Positions 33,342 to 44,817 of a stretch of DNA of 64,000 nt are shown piece by piece. Under the pieces are notes generated by a model. The model had not been told where the DNA came from. It saw only the letters and a list, made by a program, of their open reading frames with translations, and searched no databases. Position 1 is the stretch's first letter; each line of letters opens with the position of its first letter. Made by a program: the position numbers and the translations under genes. This DNA is from Archangium gephyra (GTDB lineage: Bacteria > Myxococcota > Myxococcia > Myxococcales > Myxococcaceae): the NCBI RefSeq assembly GCF_001027285.1, contig NZ_CP011509.1, forward strand, positions 4,658,501-4,722,500. Reading direction: 5' to 3'.

Positions 33342-35618
33342 CTACCGGAACGAGTCGCCGGCCACCGCGGCGCTGTTGCCCTTGAGGTACTCGAGCGCCT
33401 TGTCCAGCACCTCGTCCTTGCCGGCCTGGATGCCCTGGAGCGTCGGCCGCACGTAGAGCTGGGGCCGCAGGCCCACGCGCTGCAACTGGCGGCCATCCAC
33501 GTGCCGCACGTCGTGGCCGGTGAAGATCATCGAGATGCCGCCGGGCAGCACCATGTCCGTGATGTCGCCGTTGGCGCCCGCGCTGGGGCTGCCGATGAAC
33601 GTGGTGCCGTTGGCCGCCTCGAAGAACAGGCCCGTGTGCTCGGACTGGCTGATGGCGCGCTCGTCGATGAGCATCACCGTCCGGCCGCGGTACAGGGGCA
33701 CGTCCGCCTTGGGCAGCTCCTGGATGAACTTGTACCGGCCATTCGTCTCGGCCGCCGAGACGACGTTGCGCTCGAACACCGCGGCGTGGCGCGCCTTGCG
33801 CGTGTTGAGGTACGGCGCGATGGTCCAGGCCGTCCCGTTCGGGTAGCCGCGCATGTCGAAGATGATGGCCCGCGTGCCCTTGAACTTCTCGAACATGGCC
33901 GCCACCTCGGACGTCTGCAGGCGCGTCAGGTCCACGTAGCCGGTGTTGTCCGCGAGCATCCGGTACGGCTCGCCCTGCTTGGGCTTCTGCAGAGACTGGA
34001 TGCTCCGGGTGAAGCGCACCTGCTTCGTCTGCCCGCCCGCGTCATGCACGCCCAGCGTCGCCTGCGAGCCCTCGGGACCCGCCAGCGCCTTGGCCAGCAG
34101 GCGGTGGCGCAGGTGCACCGGGTGCGAGGCCGTCACATAGGGCTCCAGCGCCTTCATCCGCTCCGCCACCGGCTTGCCGTCGATCGTGTCGATGACGTGG
34201 CCCCGCACGAGCCCCGGCGCGGCCTCCGCGTTCCACACGTTCATCACCACCGCCACGCCGTCGAGCTCCATCGCCTCGAAGGGGGCGTTCACGCCGGTGA
34301 TGCCCCGCTTCTCCAGCTCGGGGTGGCCGCGCAGGTTGGTGTGCCCGTCCTGCACCAGCGTGCTCAGCTCCGCCACGGCGAGCGCGTACTCCGCCGCGTC
34401 CTTGGCCTTCTCGAACTTCGGCAGGAACGTGGTCAGCGCGCCGTCCCAGTCCCGGGTGAGCAGGTGCTTGTACGGATAGAAGAAGTGGATGACGTTCCAG
34501 GCCCGGAAGAGCGCGAGCAGGCGGTACTCGCGGCTCGGGTAGAGCATGTCCTCGTACTTGCGGTCGGCCTGCCACCGGGCCGGGGGCAGCTCCGCCTCGC
34601 GCGCTGCCTTGCCCTTCTTCGCCGGCTTCTTCGCCAGGTCCAGCGCCTTCTGGAGCGTCTCGTCCTTGTCCGAGCGCGCGCGCTTGGGCAGCACGGCGTC
34701 CGCGCGCATGGGAATGCCCAGCTCGCTCAGCCGCACCGAGGCCGTCAGCCCCGCGCCGAGCTCCACCTGCGTCGTCTCCACCACCGCGCCGTCGTCCAGC
34801 CGGCCCTCGGTGACGAGCTGCGCCAGCCCCTGGGCCTTCATGGTGAGGGCGCGGGCATCCAGGTACGACTTGTCATCCAGCAGGAAGATGACCGGACGCG
34901 CCTTGCCATCGCCCTTGGGGGAGATCTCCTCGCCCGCCGTGGTGAGGAACGAGGTGGTGTAGCCGCCGCTCGTCCCGCCGAGCGACTGGGGGCGGAAGCC
35001 CGAGTGGAACACCGTGCGCTCCCCAGGCACCTGGAGCTCCTCGCTGAGGAGGTACGGCAGGAGCCTGCCGAGCGCCGTGGACATGGACCAGACGGCGTTG
35101 GACTCCAGGCCGCGGGCGCGCAGATCGACGATGACGGCCTTGGCCTTGGAGATGTCCGGACGCAGCTCCTCGGGCTTGCCGCGCAGGGTGGCCATGACGG
35201 CCGGATCCTTCACGGCGCGCAGATCCAACACGAGCACGTCCTTGGCCTCCCAACTGCGCAGCTCGCGCACCGGAGCCGAGGGGCCCTTCTGCGAGCCCTC
35301 CTGCTGCTCGTCGGGGCGGAGGATGCGCGTGGTGGGATCCTTCAGCTCCTCCAGCATGTCCTGCACGGCCGCGGCGTAGGCGGCGCGGTCCTTGGCGGAC
35401 TCCACCCTCGGAATGGCGGCCACGAGCGCGGCATCCCAGTCGAGGTTCTTGTAGGCCAGGGCGGGATGGCGGTAGCGCACCTGACCCCACAAGCGGGCCA
35501 GGCTCTCCAGACGCTCTTCCCGGGAGGGCAGGGCTTGGGGGGTGGGCTCCGCCGCCGACGCGGTGAATGCGACGAGGCCGAGGGCCAGAGCGAGACTCGT
35601 GAGAAGGGTGCGCAGCAT
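33342..35618 (-). CDS. S41 family (tail-specific) peptidase, secreted, two S41-like modules
   Basis: 758 residues from ATG 35618 with AGGAAGG upstream; signal peptide LLTSLALALGLVAFTASA. The C-terminal half holds the active S41 module: KGTRAIIFDMRGYPNGTAW and the nucleophile region GSPSAGANGD (catalytic Ser) with the downstream TDMVLPGG. A PDZ-like region with VRGHVIDTIDGKPV lies before it. The N-terminal half repeats the DLR pattern (KAVIVDLRARG) and a LLDDKSYLDARALTMKAQGLAQL stretch like the S41 fold, but no GxSxG-type Ser is in place, so it looks degenerate. The frame is open 61 codons upstream into the dyad region, without ribosome site. Confidence 0.85.
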   Translation of the reverse strand: MLRTLLTSLALALGLVAFTASAAEPTPQALPSREERLESLARLWGQVRYRHPALAYKNLDWDAALVAAIPRVESAKDRAAYAAAVQDMLEELKDPTTRILRPDEQQEGSQKGPSAPVRELRSWEAKDVLVLDLRAVKDPAVMATLRGKPEELRPDISKAKAVIVDLRARGLESNAVWSMSTALGRLLPYLLSEELQVPGERTVFHSGFRPQSLGGTSGGYTTSFLTTAGEEISPKGDGKARPVIFLLDDKSYLDARALTMKAQGLAQLVTEGRLDDGAVVETTQVELGAGLTASVRLSELGIPMRADAVLPKRARSDKDETLQKALDLAKKPAKKGKAAREAELPPARWQADRKYEDMLYPSREYRLLALFRAWNVIHFFYPYKHLLTRDWDGALTTFLPKFEKAKDAAEYALAVAELSTLVQDGHTNLRGHPELEKRGITGVNAPFEAMELDGVAVVMNVWNAEAAPGLVRGHVIDTIDGKPVAERMKALEPYVTASHPVHLRHRLLAKALAGPEGSQATLGVHDAGGQTKQVRFTRSIQSLQKPKQGEPYRMLADNTGYVDLTRLQTSEVAAMFEKFKGTRAIIFDMRGYPNGTAWTIAPYLNTRKARHAAVFERNVVSAAETNGRYKFIQELPKADVPLYRGRTVMLIDERAISQSEHTGLFFEAANGTTFIGSPSAGANGDITDMVLPGGISMIFTGHDVRHVDGRQLQRVGLRPQLYVRPTLQGIQAGKDEVLDKALEYLKGNSAAVAGDSFR

Positions 35619-35736
35619 GTACCTTCCTGGGGGGAAGAAGACTGTCCGGAGCCCCAACGGTATCGCACCTGCCTCCTCTGACCGAAGAGGGGAGTGAGCT
35701 TCCGGGGGATTGTCCCTCGCCGGGAGCCCCTGCCTG

Positions 35737-35755
35737 CCCACACCGGGGGTGTGGG
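35737..35755. promoter_or_regulatory. Inverted repeat CCCACACC-GGG-GGTGTGGG
   Basis: A perfect 8-3-8 dyad, 119 bases before the S41 protease ATG. It shares the half-site GGTGTG with the next dyad 11 bases downstream, so both may bind the same regulator. Confidence 0.45.
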
Positions 35756-35766
35756 CCGGGGAGGGG

Positions 35767-35786
35767 GGTGTGAAGCACTTCACACC
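35767..35786. promoter_or_regulatory. Perfect 20-bp palindrome GGTGTGAAG-CA-CTTCACACC
   Basis: Nine-base arms with a two-base centre, the strongest protein-binding dyad in the window. Closest gene start is the S41 protease (149 bases). A dimeric repressor or activator site is likely; a weaker GTGAG-CCAA-CTCAC dyad follows at 35793-35806. Confidence 0.55.
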
Positions 35787-35902
35787 ATTGGAGTGAGCCA
35801 ACTCACAGCGCCGGGGAGGGGGCCATGAGAAGGTGCTTTCAGAAACGGGGGGCGGTTTCGCCGAGCGAGGGGGCTTGCACTGCGGAGCCGGACATACCCC
35901 AT

Positions 35903-35937
35903 GAGGCGCCTTTCAGTACAAAGGGGGGAGGCGCCTC
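35903..35937. repeat. Inverted repeat GAGGCGCCT / AGGCGCCTC
   Basis: Nine-base perfect arms separated by 17 bases, 175 bases upstream of the kinase gene. Each arm is itself nearly palindromic (AGGCGCCT). Could be a hairpin in a leader transcript or two binding sites. Confidence 0.4.
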
Positions 35938-36111
35938 TGGAGTTCCGCGAGGTCCGGGGGGGCACGCGGGATTCTACGTGGCCCGCTTCTTGATGCCGGG
36001 GGGCATCGGGGAGCGGGCCGCGGTCTTTTCTGGGGTCTGGAGCCGCGCGGCGCGCGGCGTAGACTCGGGATGCCACGAGGGCGTGCACGGTTGCGGCCCG
36101 GGGAGGCATCC

Positions 36112-39579
<3,468 letters not shown>

Positions 39580-39635
39580 TCCCGTCTCATCGGGAGGGGC
39601 CGGGATATTCCCGCAATCCCTTGACTTCACGCCTT

Positions 39636-39657
39636 GTGCGCCGATCAAGTGGCGCAC
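39636..39657. promoter_or_regulatory. Inverted repeat upstream of the amylase gene
   Basis: GTGCGCC, GATCAAGT, GGCGCAC: perfect 7-bp arms, 62 bases before the amylase ATG, with TTGACT just upstream that may be a -35. Operator or 5'-leader hairpin; no clear -10 is found. Confidence 0.4.
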
Positions 39658-39718
39658 GGCGAAAGTGGTGAAGGGGGACCGCTCGCCTTCGAACCTCCCC
39701 CGACAGACGAGAGACGCG

Positions 39719-41338
39719 ATGAACCGCTCCACGTTGTCGTCGTGCGCCGCGCTGGCGCTGGCCCTGCTGGCTCCGGCGGGACAGGCCACCGCGGCCACCC
39801 AGCAGGCCCAGGCCAGCACGGCCGTCATGGTCCAGGGCTTCCACTGGAACTCGGCCAACGCCACCAGCCCCAACTGGTACAACGTTCTGCAGGGCAAGGC
39901 GGGCGAGCTGGGCACCATGGGCTTCACCCACGTGTGGCTCCCGCCGCCCACCGACGCGAGCTCCACGCAGGGCTACCTGCCGCGCCAGCTCAACGTCCTC
40001 AACTCGCGCTATGGCAGCGAGACCGACCTGAAGAACGCGATCACCGCCTTCACCAACGCGGGCCTCAAGTCGGTCGCGGACGTGGTCATCAACCACCGGG
40101 TGGGGACGACGGGCTGGTATGACTTCACCAACCCCGCCTGGGGCACGTACGCCGTCGCCGCGGGGGACGAGTGCAACTGCTCCACGGGCGCCGCGGACAC
40201 GGGGGACAGCTACGGCGCCGCCCGCGACATCGACCACACCAACACCGTCGTCCAGACGGACCTCAAGAACTGGCTGAGCACCCGGCTCAAGGGCGTGGGC
40301 TTCAGCGGCATCCGCTATGACTATTCCAAGGGCTACGGCGCCAGCTACGCCAAGCTCTACCACGACGCCATGGCGCCGGACTTCTGCGTGGGAGAGATCT
40401 GGACGGACCTCAACTACGCCAACGTGGATGCGCACCGGCAGCTGCTGGTGAACTGGGTGGACGGGACGCAGGGCACGTGCGGCGTGTTCGACTTCACCAC
40501 CAAGGGCCTGCTCAACCAGGCGCTGGCCTACAACGAGTACGGGCGGCTCAAGGACTCCACGGGCAAGCCGGCGGGCGGCATCGGCTGGTGGGCGCAGAAG
40601 ATGGTGACGTTCGTGGACAACCACGACACCGGCCCGAGCGAGTCCTGTGGCAACGGGCAGAACCACTGGCCGGTGCCCTGTGACAAGGTGATGCAGGGCT
40701 ATGCCTACGTGCTCACGCACCCGGGCATCCCCTCGGTGTACTACGCGCACATCTTCGACTGGGGCCTCAAGGCGCCCATCAAGGCGCTGATGGACGTGCG
40801 CAAGGCACAGGGCCTCACCTCGACGTCCACGGTGGCCATCCAGCGCGCGGAGAACGGGCTGTACGCGGCCATCATCAACGGCAACACGGCGATGAAGATC
40901 GGCGCCACGGCCTGGGACCCGGGTACGGGTTGGACGCTGGCCGCCTCGGGGTCGGGCTACTCGGTGTGGACCAAGGGCACCACGGGCGGTGGCGGCGGCA
41001 CGTGCACCGAGGTGCCCGTGACCTTCAGCATCGCCAACGCGAACACCACCTTCGGGCAGGACCTCTACGTGGTGGGCAACCAGACGAAGCTCGGCAACTG
41101 GGCTCCGGCCAATAGCTTCAAGCTGACCATCCAGGGCACGGGCGCCAACGCCACCTGGAGCGGCACGGTGAACCTCAGCCCCTCCACCGCCATCCAGTAC
41201 AAGTTCATCAAGTACAACGTCAGCACGGGCGCGGTGGTGTGGGAGAGCAACGCGCCCACCACCAGCGGCAACCGCGAGGCCACCACGGCGGCCTGCGGGA
41301 GCTCCACCACGCTCAACGGCGGCAACTTCCGCTTCTGA
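39719..41338 (+). CDS. Secreted alpha-amylase (GH13) with C-terminal CBM20 starch-binding domain
   Basis: 539 residues. Signal peptide 1-26 (ALALALLAPAGQATAA). GH13 barrel: VADVVINHR region (site I), GIRYDYSKGY with the nucleophile Asp near 202, VGEIW with the general acid Glu near 226, and FVDNHDTG with the transition-state Asp near 302. A Gly-rich linker (GTTGGGGGTC) joins a CBM20 domain (440-539), recognised by VPVTFSIANANTTFGQDLYVVGN and LGNWAP. Endo-hydrolysis of starch or glycogen outside the cell. Sequence features around YDYSKGY recall the plant/bacterial liquefying subfamily. No transporter is next to it. Confidence 0.94.
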   Translation: MNRSTLSSCAALALALLAPAGQATAATQQAQASTAVMVQGFHWNSANATSPNWYNVLQGKAGELGTMGFTHVWLPPPTDASSTQGYLPRQLNVLNSRYGSETDLKNAITAFTNAGLKSVADVVINHRVGTTGWYDFTNPAWGTYAVAAGDECNCSTGAADTGDSYGAARDIDHTNTVVQTDLKNWLSTRLKGVGFSGIRYDYSKGYGASYAKLYHDAMAPDFCVGEIWTDLNYANVDAHRQLLVNWVDGTQGTCGVFDFTTKGLLNQALAYNEYGRLKDSTGKPAGGIGWWAQKMVTFVDNHDTGPSESCGNGQNHWPVPCDKVMQGYAYVLTHPGIPSVYYAHIFDWGLKAPIKALMDVRKAQGLTSTSTVAIQRAENGLYAAIINGNTAMKIGATAWDPGTGWTLAASGSGYSVWTKGTTGGGGGTCTEVPVTFSIANANTTFGQDLYVVGNQTKLGNWAPANSFKLTIQGTGANATWSGTVNLSPSTAIQYKFIKYNVSTGAVVWESNAPTTSGNREATTAACGSSTTLNGGNFRF

Positions 41339-41440
41339 GCCAGCCCGCCCTCCGGCCGCGCGCTCCACCAACTGGTCCGATTGTCGGACCAGTTGCTCGT
41401 GCTCGGGCCCGGAGGGTCTCCTCGTTGGGGGCCTCCGGTC

Positions 41441-41980
41441 CTACTCCGTCCAGGAGATCCGGAACGTGGCCTCGCCGCTGGCTCCGCTGGCGGCGAGCGT
41501 CACCGAGATTCCCCGGGCGCCTGCCTTCTCCAGCGCCTCGGTGAGCAGGCCCCGGAAGTAGGCGGTGCGCAAGGCGTAGTTGAACCACAGCTCGTAGGTG
41601 CTCGGCCCCACCTTGCGCAGGCGCGTTTCGGTGTAGTTGTTGGCGCTGCGGAAGTTGCGGCTCATGCGCTCGAGCGTGCGGTGCGGCCCGAGCACCTTCG
41701 TCACCGAGAACACCGCCTTGCCCATCAGCGTCTCCCGGTAGGAGCGCATGAAGGCCCGGCCCAGCTCGAAGCCCGCCTCCTCCTGGGGCAGCTCCGGCCA
41801 GAGCCGCCCGGTGATGAAGTCGATGAGCGCGGTGTACGTCTCCACCGGGTACGCGGGCAGCAGCGGCTTGCTCGGATCGACTCCCAGCGCCGTCAGCCCG
41901 GAGTGGTGCTCGGGCGGGAGCGGCTGTCCCAGCACCCGGAGATTGCTCTGCACCGTGTAATCGAAGATGAGCTTCTGCAT
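41441..41980 (-). CDS. DUF2378 family protein (myxobacteria-specific)
   Basis: About 179 residues. The family pattern is clear: a TVQSNLRVLG opening, LTALGVDPSKPLLPAYPVETY, LGRAFMRSYRETLMGKA, LGPHRTLERMSRNFRSANNYTE. This family (TIGR02265, DUF2378) is known as numerous paralogues in Myxococcus and Stigmatella, with no assigned biochemical role. No signal or TM. The start ATG at 41980 gives the usual family N-terminus; an ATG 4 codons earlier is possible. Strong evidence for the myxobacterial origin of the window. Confidence 0.85.
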   Translation of the reverse strand: MQKLIFDYTVQSNLRVLGQPLPPEHHSGLTALGVDPSKPLLPAYPVETYTALIDFITGRLWPELPQEEAGFELGRAFMRSYRETLMGKAVFSVTKVLGPHRTLERMSRNFRSANNYTETRLRKVGPSTYELWFNYALRTAYFRGLLTEALEKAGARGISVTLAASGASGEATFRISWTE

Positions 41981-42074
41981 CGCACCGCCCATCCTACCAC
42001 TGGGAGTGTGCCCGTGACGCCTACTCGACACTCCGTCAACTGGCCGCGCCGCCCGTGGCGCACCGCGGCGAGGC

Positions 42075-42668
42075 TCACTCGTCCTCGTCGCCGAGCCGGC
42101 CCCGGGCGGTGAGCACCCGGTCGATCATCAGCTCGTGGAGCGCGTAGAGGGGGCGGGCCACCTCTTCCCCCTCGAGCACGGAGATGGCTCCGGCGATGGC
42201 CTCCACGGTGGACATGCCATAGGGGTGGGGCGAGCGGCGCAGGCGCCGGGCCTCCGGCGGGGGCGGCGGCAGGGCGAGTCCCGGCAGCCGGCGCAGCTCC
42301 GGGAGGCGCTGGTACATGCGCCGGGCCTGCGTCCAGTTGCCATCCAGCACCACCAGCCGCTCGGGCGGAGGCGTGCCGGGGGGAGGGGGCTGGGCATCCG
42401 GGAAGAGCAGCCAGGTGCCCGGCTCGGTGAGCACCGAGAGCTCGAAGGGCTGGCCCGGGGCCCCATAGGTGAGGATGCGGCACTGCGTGAGCGCCAGCCC
42501 CGCCAGCCGCGCCGTGTTGGTGGACTTGTTGGCTTCCTTGTTGTGACGGATGACGAGGAAGCGGGTGCGCGTGTCCAACCGGGGCACCTCGGCGCACAGG
42601 CAGAGGGCGGTGGGCAGGTAGCAACCGGGACAGCGGCCGGCGAGATCCGCCGGGGTACGAGACCTCAT
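42075..42668 (-). CDS. DTW domain protein, probable tRNA-uridine aminocarboxypropyltransferase
   Basis: 197 residues. The DTW domain family includes TapT/TuaA, which attaches the 3-amino-3-carboxypropyl group of SAM to uridine in tRNA. Visible features: N-terminal Cys cluster CPGCYLPTALCLC (zinc), RFLVIRHNKEANKSTNTARL, the name motif region as LDGNWTQARRMYQR (D-G-N-W here where many have DxTW), and a C-terminal SPHPYGMSTVEA. ATG overlaps the stop of the preceding gene (ATGA), so the two are coupled. Confidence 0.84.
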   Translation of the reverse strand: MRSRTPADLAGRCPGCYLPTALCLCAEVPRLDTRTRFLVIRHNKEANKSTNTARLAGLALTQCRILTYGAPGQPFELSVLTEPGTWLLFPDAQPPPPGTPPPERLVVLDGNWTQARRMYQRLPELRRLPGLALPPPPPEARRLRRSPHPYGMSTVEAIAGAISVLEGEEVARPLYALHELMIDRVLTARGRLGDEDE

Positions 42669-43210
42669 TTGCCCTGACGATAACGCTGCATCAACTCACG
42701 CGCCTCGCGCAGCTTGGTCTCGACGAAGCGGTCCTCGGCGTCCATCTCCTCGTCCGTGGCCAGGCCGAGGTGGAAGAGGGCCGAGAGGCTGGCCGGGTTG
42801 ACGTCGAGCCACTCGGCGGTGCGGTCGAGCACGTTGCTGCGGCGGCCGGCGAAGGTCTCGGGGCTCTCGTCGGGGAGGCAGCGGCAGATGCGGGCCGAGT
42901 CGCTGCCCACGTCCACGTAGAGGCCGAGCACCTCGGTGTCCAGCTCGGTGGCGATGGCGGAGGCGGCCTCGGTGACATGGGCGGCCAGGGCGTGCGCGGC
43001 GGAGCGCTCGGTCATGGAACGCACCAGGTAGACGCGCCAGCCGGCCTCGCCGAGCGTGCCGGCGGCCTCGAGGGGGGCGAGCTCGGCGGGTGGGGCGGAG
43101 ATGCGCGTGAGGACGCGGCGCACAGGAGCCTCGATGTGCTCGAGCTGGGCGCTCGAGGTCGGGCAGAAGAACACGACGCGGTACTCGCGGCTATCGACGG
43201 AGGGTTCCAT
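42665..43210 (-). CDS. Hypothetical protein upstream of the DTW gene
   Basis: 181 residues from ATG 43210 with GGGAG upstream. Begins REYRVVFFCPTSS then regions rich in Ala/Glu/Leu, a central ATELDTEVLGLYVDVGSDSARICR strand-helix unit and an acidic-basic helical tail ending ELMQRYRQGK. No known motif. It is translationally coupled to the DTW gene (ATGA overlap), so a function linked to RNA modification or its regulation is possible, but nothing in the sequence shows it. Confidence 0.6.
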   Translation of the reverse strand: MEPSVDSREYRVVFFCPTSSAQLEHIEAPVRRVLTRISAPPAELAPLEAAGTLGEAGWRVYLVRSMTERSAAHALAAHVTEAASAIATELDTEVLGLYVDVGSDSARICRCLPDESPETFAGRRSNVLDRTAEWLDVNPASLSALFHLGLATDEEMDAEDRFVETKLREARELMQRYRQGK

Positions 43211-43322
43211 GAGGGTACTGCTCCCGCGGGCACGGACGGGGCCAGCCAAAGAGGACCACTCCCCCGGCCTGGAGCGCAAGCGGGGAATTGAGGGAGTGCG
43301 AGGGGACTGCTACACGGGAGGC

Positions 43323-43664
43323 ATGTCCATCACGCTCTATATCAAGAACGGTTGAACGGGTTGTAAGTCAGCGCGGGAGTTTCTCGCGCAAAAAGAAGTG
43401 CGGGCGGAAGTCCGGGAGTTGGTGAAGCAGCCGCTGAGCGAGGCCGAGGTCCGGGCGCTGGCGGCGAGGATGGGGGGAGTGCGGGGCCTGATCGCCCCCA
43501 AGAGGAAGGGGGAGCTGGAGGCGCTGGGGGACGAGGAGCTGGTGAAGCACCTGGCGGAGAACCCCAACCACGTGCGCCGGCCGCTGATCGACACGGGGAG
43601 CCAGGTGTTGGGGGGCTTCACCGCGGAGGTCCGGGCCGCCCTGGAGAAGCAACTCAAGAAGTAG
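43323..43664 (+). CDS. ArsC/Spx-family thioredoxin-fold protein read through an in-frame TGA (probable selenoprotein)
   Basis: 113 residues if the TGA at 43353-43355 is selenocysteine (residue 11). The start MSITLYIKNG is the normal first strand of ArsC/Spx proteins, which continue with the CxxC or CxxS redox motif; here it reads U11-T-G-C14-K-S. Downstream, ELEALGDEELVKHLAENPNH then Arg85-Arg86-Pro87 match the family (E(E/L)L...NP..(L/V)..RPL). The reading frame is open for 102 codons after TGA to a TAG, and length is the family length. GGGAGG lies just before the ATG. Just after TGA is a hairpin (see 43371-43389) and a cluster of A/T-rich codons (TGT, TCA, TTT, CAA, AAA, GAA) against otherwise G/C-ending codons. 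Without selB/selC in view the reading stays unproven. Confidence 0.7.
43371..43389 (+). promoter_or_regulatory. Candidate bacterial SECIS hairpin
   Basis: GCGCG pairs with CGCGC around the 9-base loop GGAGTTTCT; the stem starts 15 bases after the TGA and the apical loop, which opens with GG and contains three T, lies about 20 bases after it. Bacterial SECIS elements are such hairpins right after the UGA with a conserved G at the loop start. An alternative fold adds GAG/CTC pairs with a GG bulge. Confidence 0.55.
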
Positions 43665-43691
43665 GGAACTCCACCCACCCAAGAGCCCCCA

Positions 43692-43730
43692 CTCAGGAAC
43701 CCCACCCAGGAACCCCACCCAGGAACCCCT
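43692..43730 (+). repeat. Three tandem 13-bp repeats
   Basis: CTCAGGAACCCCA, CCCAGGAACCCCA, CCCAGGAACCCCT, directly between the selenoprotein-like gene and dispersed repeat F. Intergenic slippage-type repeat without visible function. Confidence 0.7.
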
Positions 43731-43762
43731 CCCTCTCCCCCGGGAGAGGGTCGGGGTGAGGG
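43731..43762 (+). repeat. Dispersed palindromic repeat, copy F
   Basis: CCCTCTCCC, one or two bases, GGGAGAGGG then TCGGGGTGAGGG. Located at converging gene ends, like copies B, D and E. Confidence 0.76.
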
Positions 43763-43817
43763 TATCCGTCCCCGTCCTCCACTCCGTGCCTCACTTCGGG
43801 CCGCCGGACCCCATGGG

Positions 43818-44687
43818 TCACCCCATGCTCGTGGGTGCCGCCACGGGCCGTGCCGGAGCCCGGGACTCACTGGCGACCCAGGAGCCGGAGACGAGCACGA
43901 TCAACCCACCCAGCAGCCCGAGGGGCCCGAGGGCCTCGCCGAAGACGAGCACGCCGACGAGGGCGGCGGTGAGCGGCTCCAGGTAGGTGAGGGCGCCCGC
44001 GGTGGCGGTGGGGACGTGGCGGAGTCCGGAATAGAACAGGCTGTTGCCGGCGATGCCGCACAGGAGGGTGCCGGCGGCAACCTGGAGGACGCTGGCGTCG
44101 AGCGCGGGAGGCAGGGCGCCGCGTCCGAAGAGCAGCAACAGGAGGAGGCCGGAGGGGATGGCGTGGAGGGAGTTGATGGCCAGGGGCGAGAAGGAGCGGG
44201 CGGCCTCCTTGGAGGCGAGGACGTTGGCCATGAAGAAGAAGGCGCTGCCGCCGCCGAGCAGGGCGGTCCAGGGGTCGGCGAGGCCACCCTGGGGCGTGCC
44301 GAGGATGAGGGCCAGCCCCACGAGCGTCAGCGGCGCACCCATCAGGGCGCGGGTGGAGCGGCGCTCGCGGAGGACCCAGGGGGCGGCGAGGGCGATGAGG
44401 AGGGGGGCGAGGTAGTGGGTGAGGACGGCGACGGTGACGGGCCCGCGCTGGACGGCGGCGAAGTAGAGGGCGGCGTTGGCGGCGTCGCACACCGCGAGGA
44501 CGCCGAGCGCGAGGGTGGCGCGGCGGTCGCGGAAGGCCTCGCGGCGGAAGACGAAGGGGGTGGGCAGGGCCATGACGGCCATGACGAGCAGGGCGCTCTG
44601 CGGACCGGAGAGCCCCGCGGGCCGCAGCACGAGAGGCCAGCATCCCCAGAGAATGGTCCCCAGGGCGACCATGATGAAGTACCTCAC
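43818..44687 (-). CDS. EamA/DMT family transporter
   Basis: 289 residues from GTG 44687 (GGAG 5 bases upstream) with ten hydrophobic helices in two EamA halves: LGTILWGCWPLVL... and DPWTALLGGGSAFFFMANVL... Each half ends in a glycine-proline-rich helix (PTATAGALTYLEPLTAALVGVLVFGE is the classical end of EamA repeat 2). Exports or imports small metabolites; substrate not indicated. The frame continues upstream over 100 codons, but this region is low in family character. Confidence 0.84.
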   Translation of the reverse strand: MRYFIMVALGTILWGCWPLVLRPAGLSGPQSALLVMAVMALPTPFVFRREAFRDRRATLALGVLAVCDAANAALYFAAVQRGPVTVAVLTHYLAPLLIALAAPWVLRERRSTRALMGAPLTLVGLALILGTPQGGLADPWTALLGGGSAFFFMANVLASKEAARSFSPLAINSLHAIPSGLLLLLLFGRGALPPALDASVLQVAAGTLLCGIAGNSLFYSGLRHVPTATAGALTYLEPLTAALVGVLVFGEALGPLGLLGGLIVLVSGSWVASESRAPARPVAAPTSMG

Positions 44688-44817
44688 GACGGCTCCAGAC
44701 GGGTGGGGGCACACGGGCCCCGAGGCGGGCGCGGAGCGTAACCGAGCCGCCGGGTAGCCGCGCGGACGCGGGGAACACAATCCCCTGCCCGGAGGCTCGG
44801 GGAGCGGGCGGAGCGGC

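Larger units (their letters stand above)
35619..36111. other. Intergenic regulatory region with several dyads
   Basis: About 490 bases between the S41 protease and the WD40 kinase gene. Three inverted repeats lie in 70 bases (35737-35806), a further GAGGCGCCT/AGGCGCCTC repeat at 35903-35937, and G-rich runs. No good small open frame with a ribosome site is seen. Divergent promoters are expected here, but no consensus -35/-10 pair stands out. Confidence 0.6.

Noticed and set aside
43353-43355. TGA as an ordinary stop ending a 10-codon peptide or a broken gene
   Set aside because: The frame continues for 102 codons with family features, the TGA falls on the catalytic position, and a hairpin follows; a simple stop or a random mutation is a poorer explanation, though not excluded.
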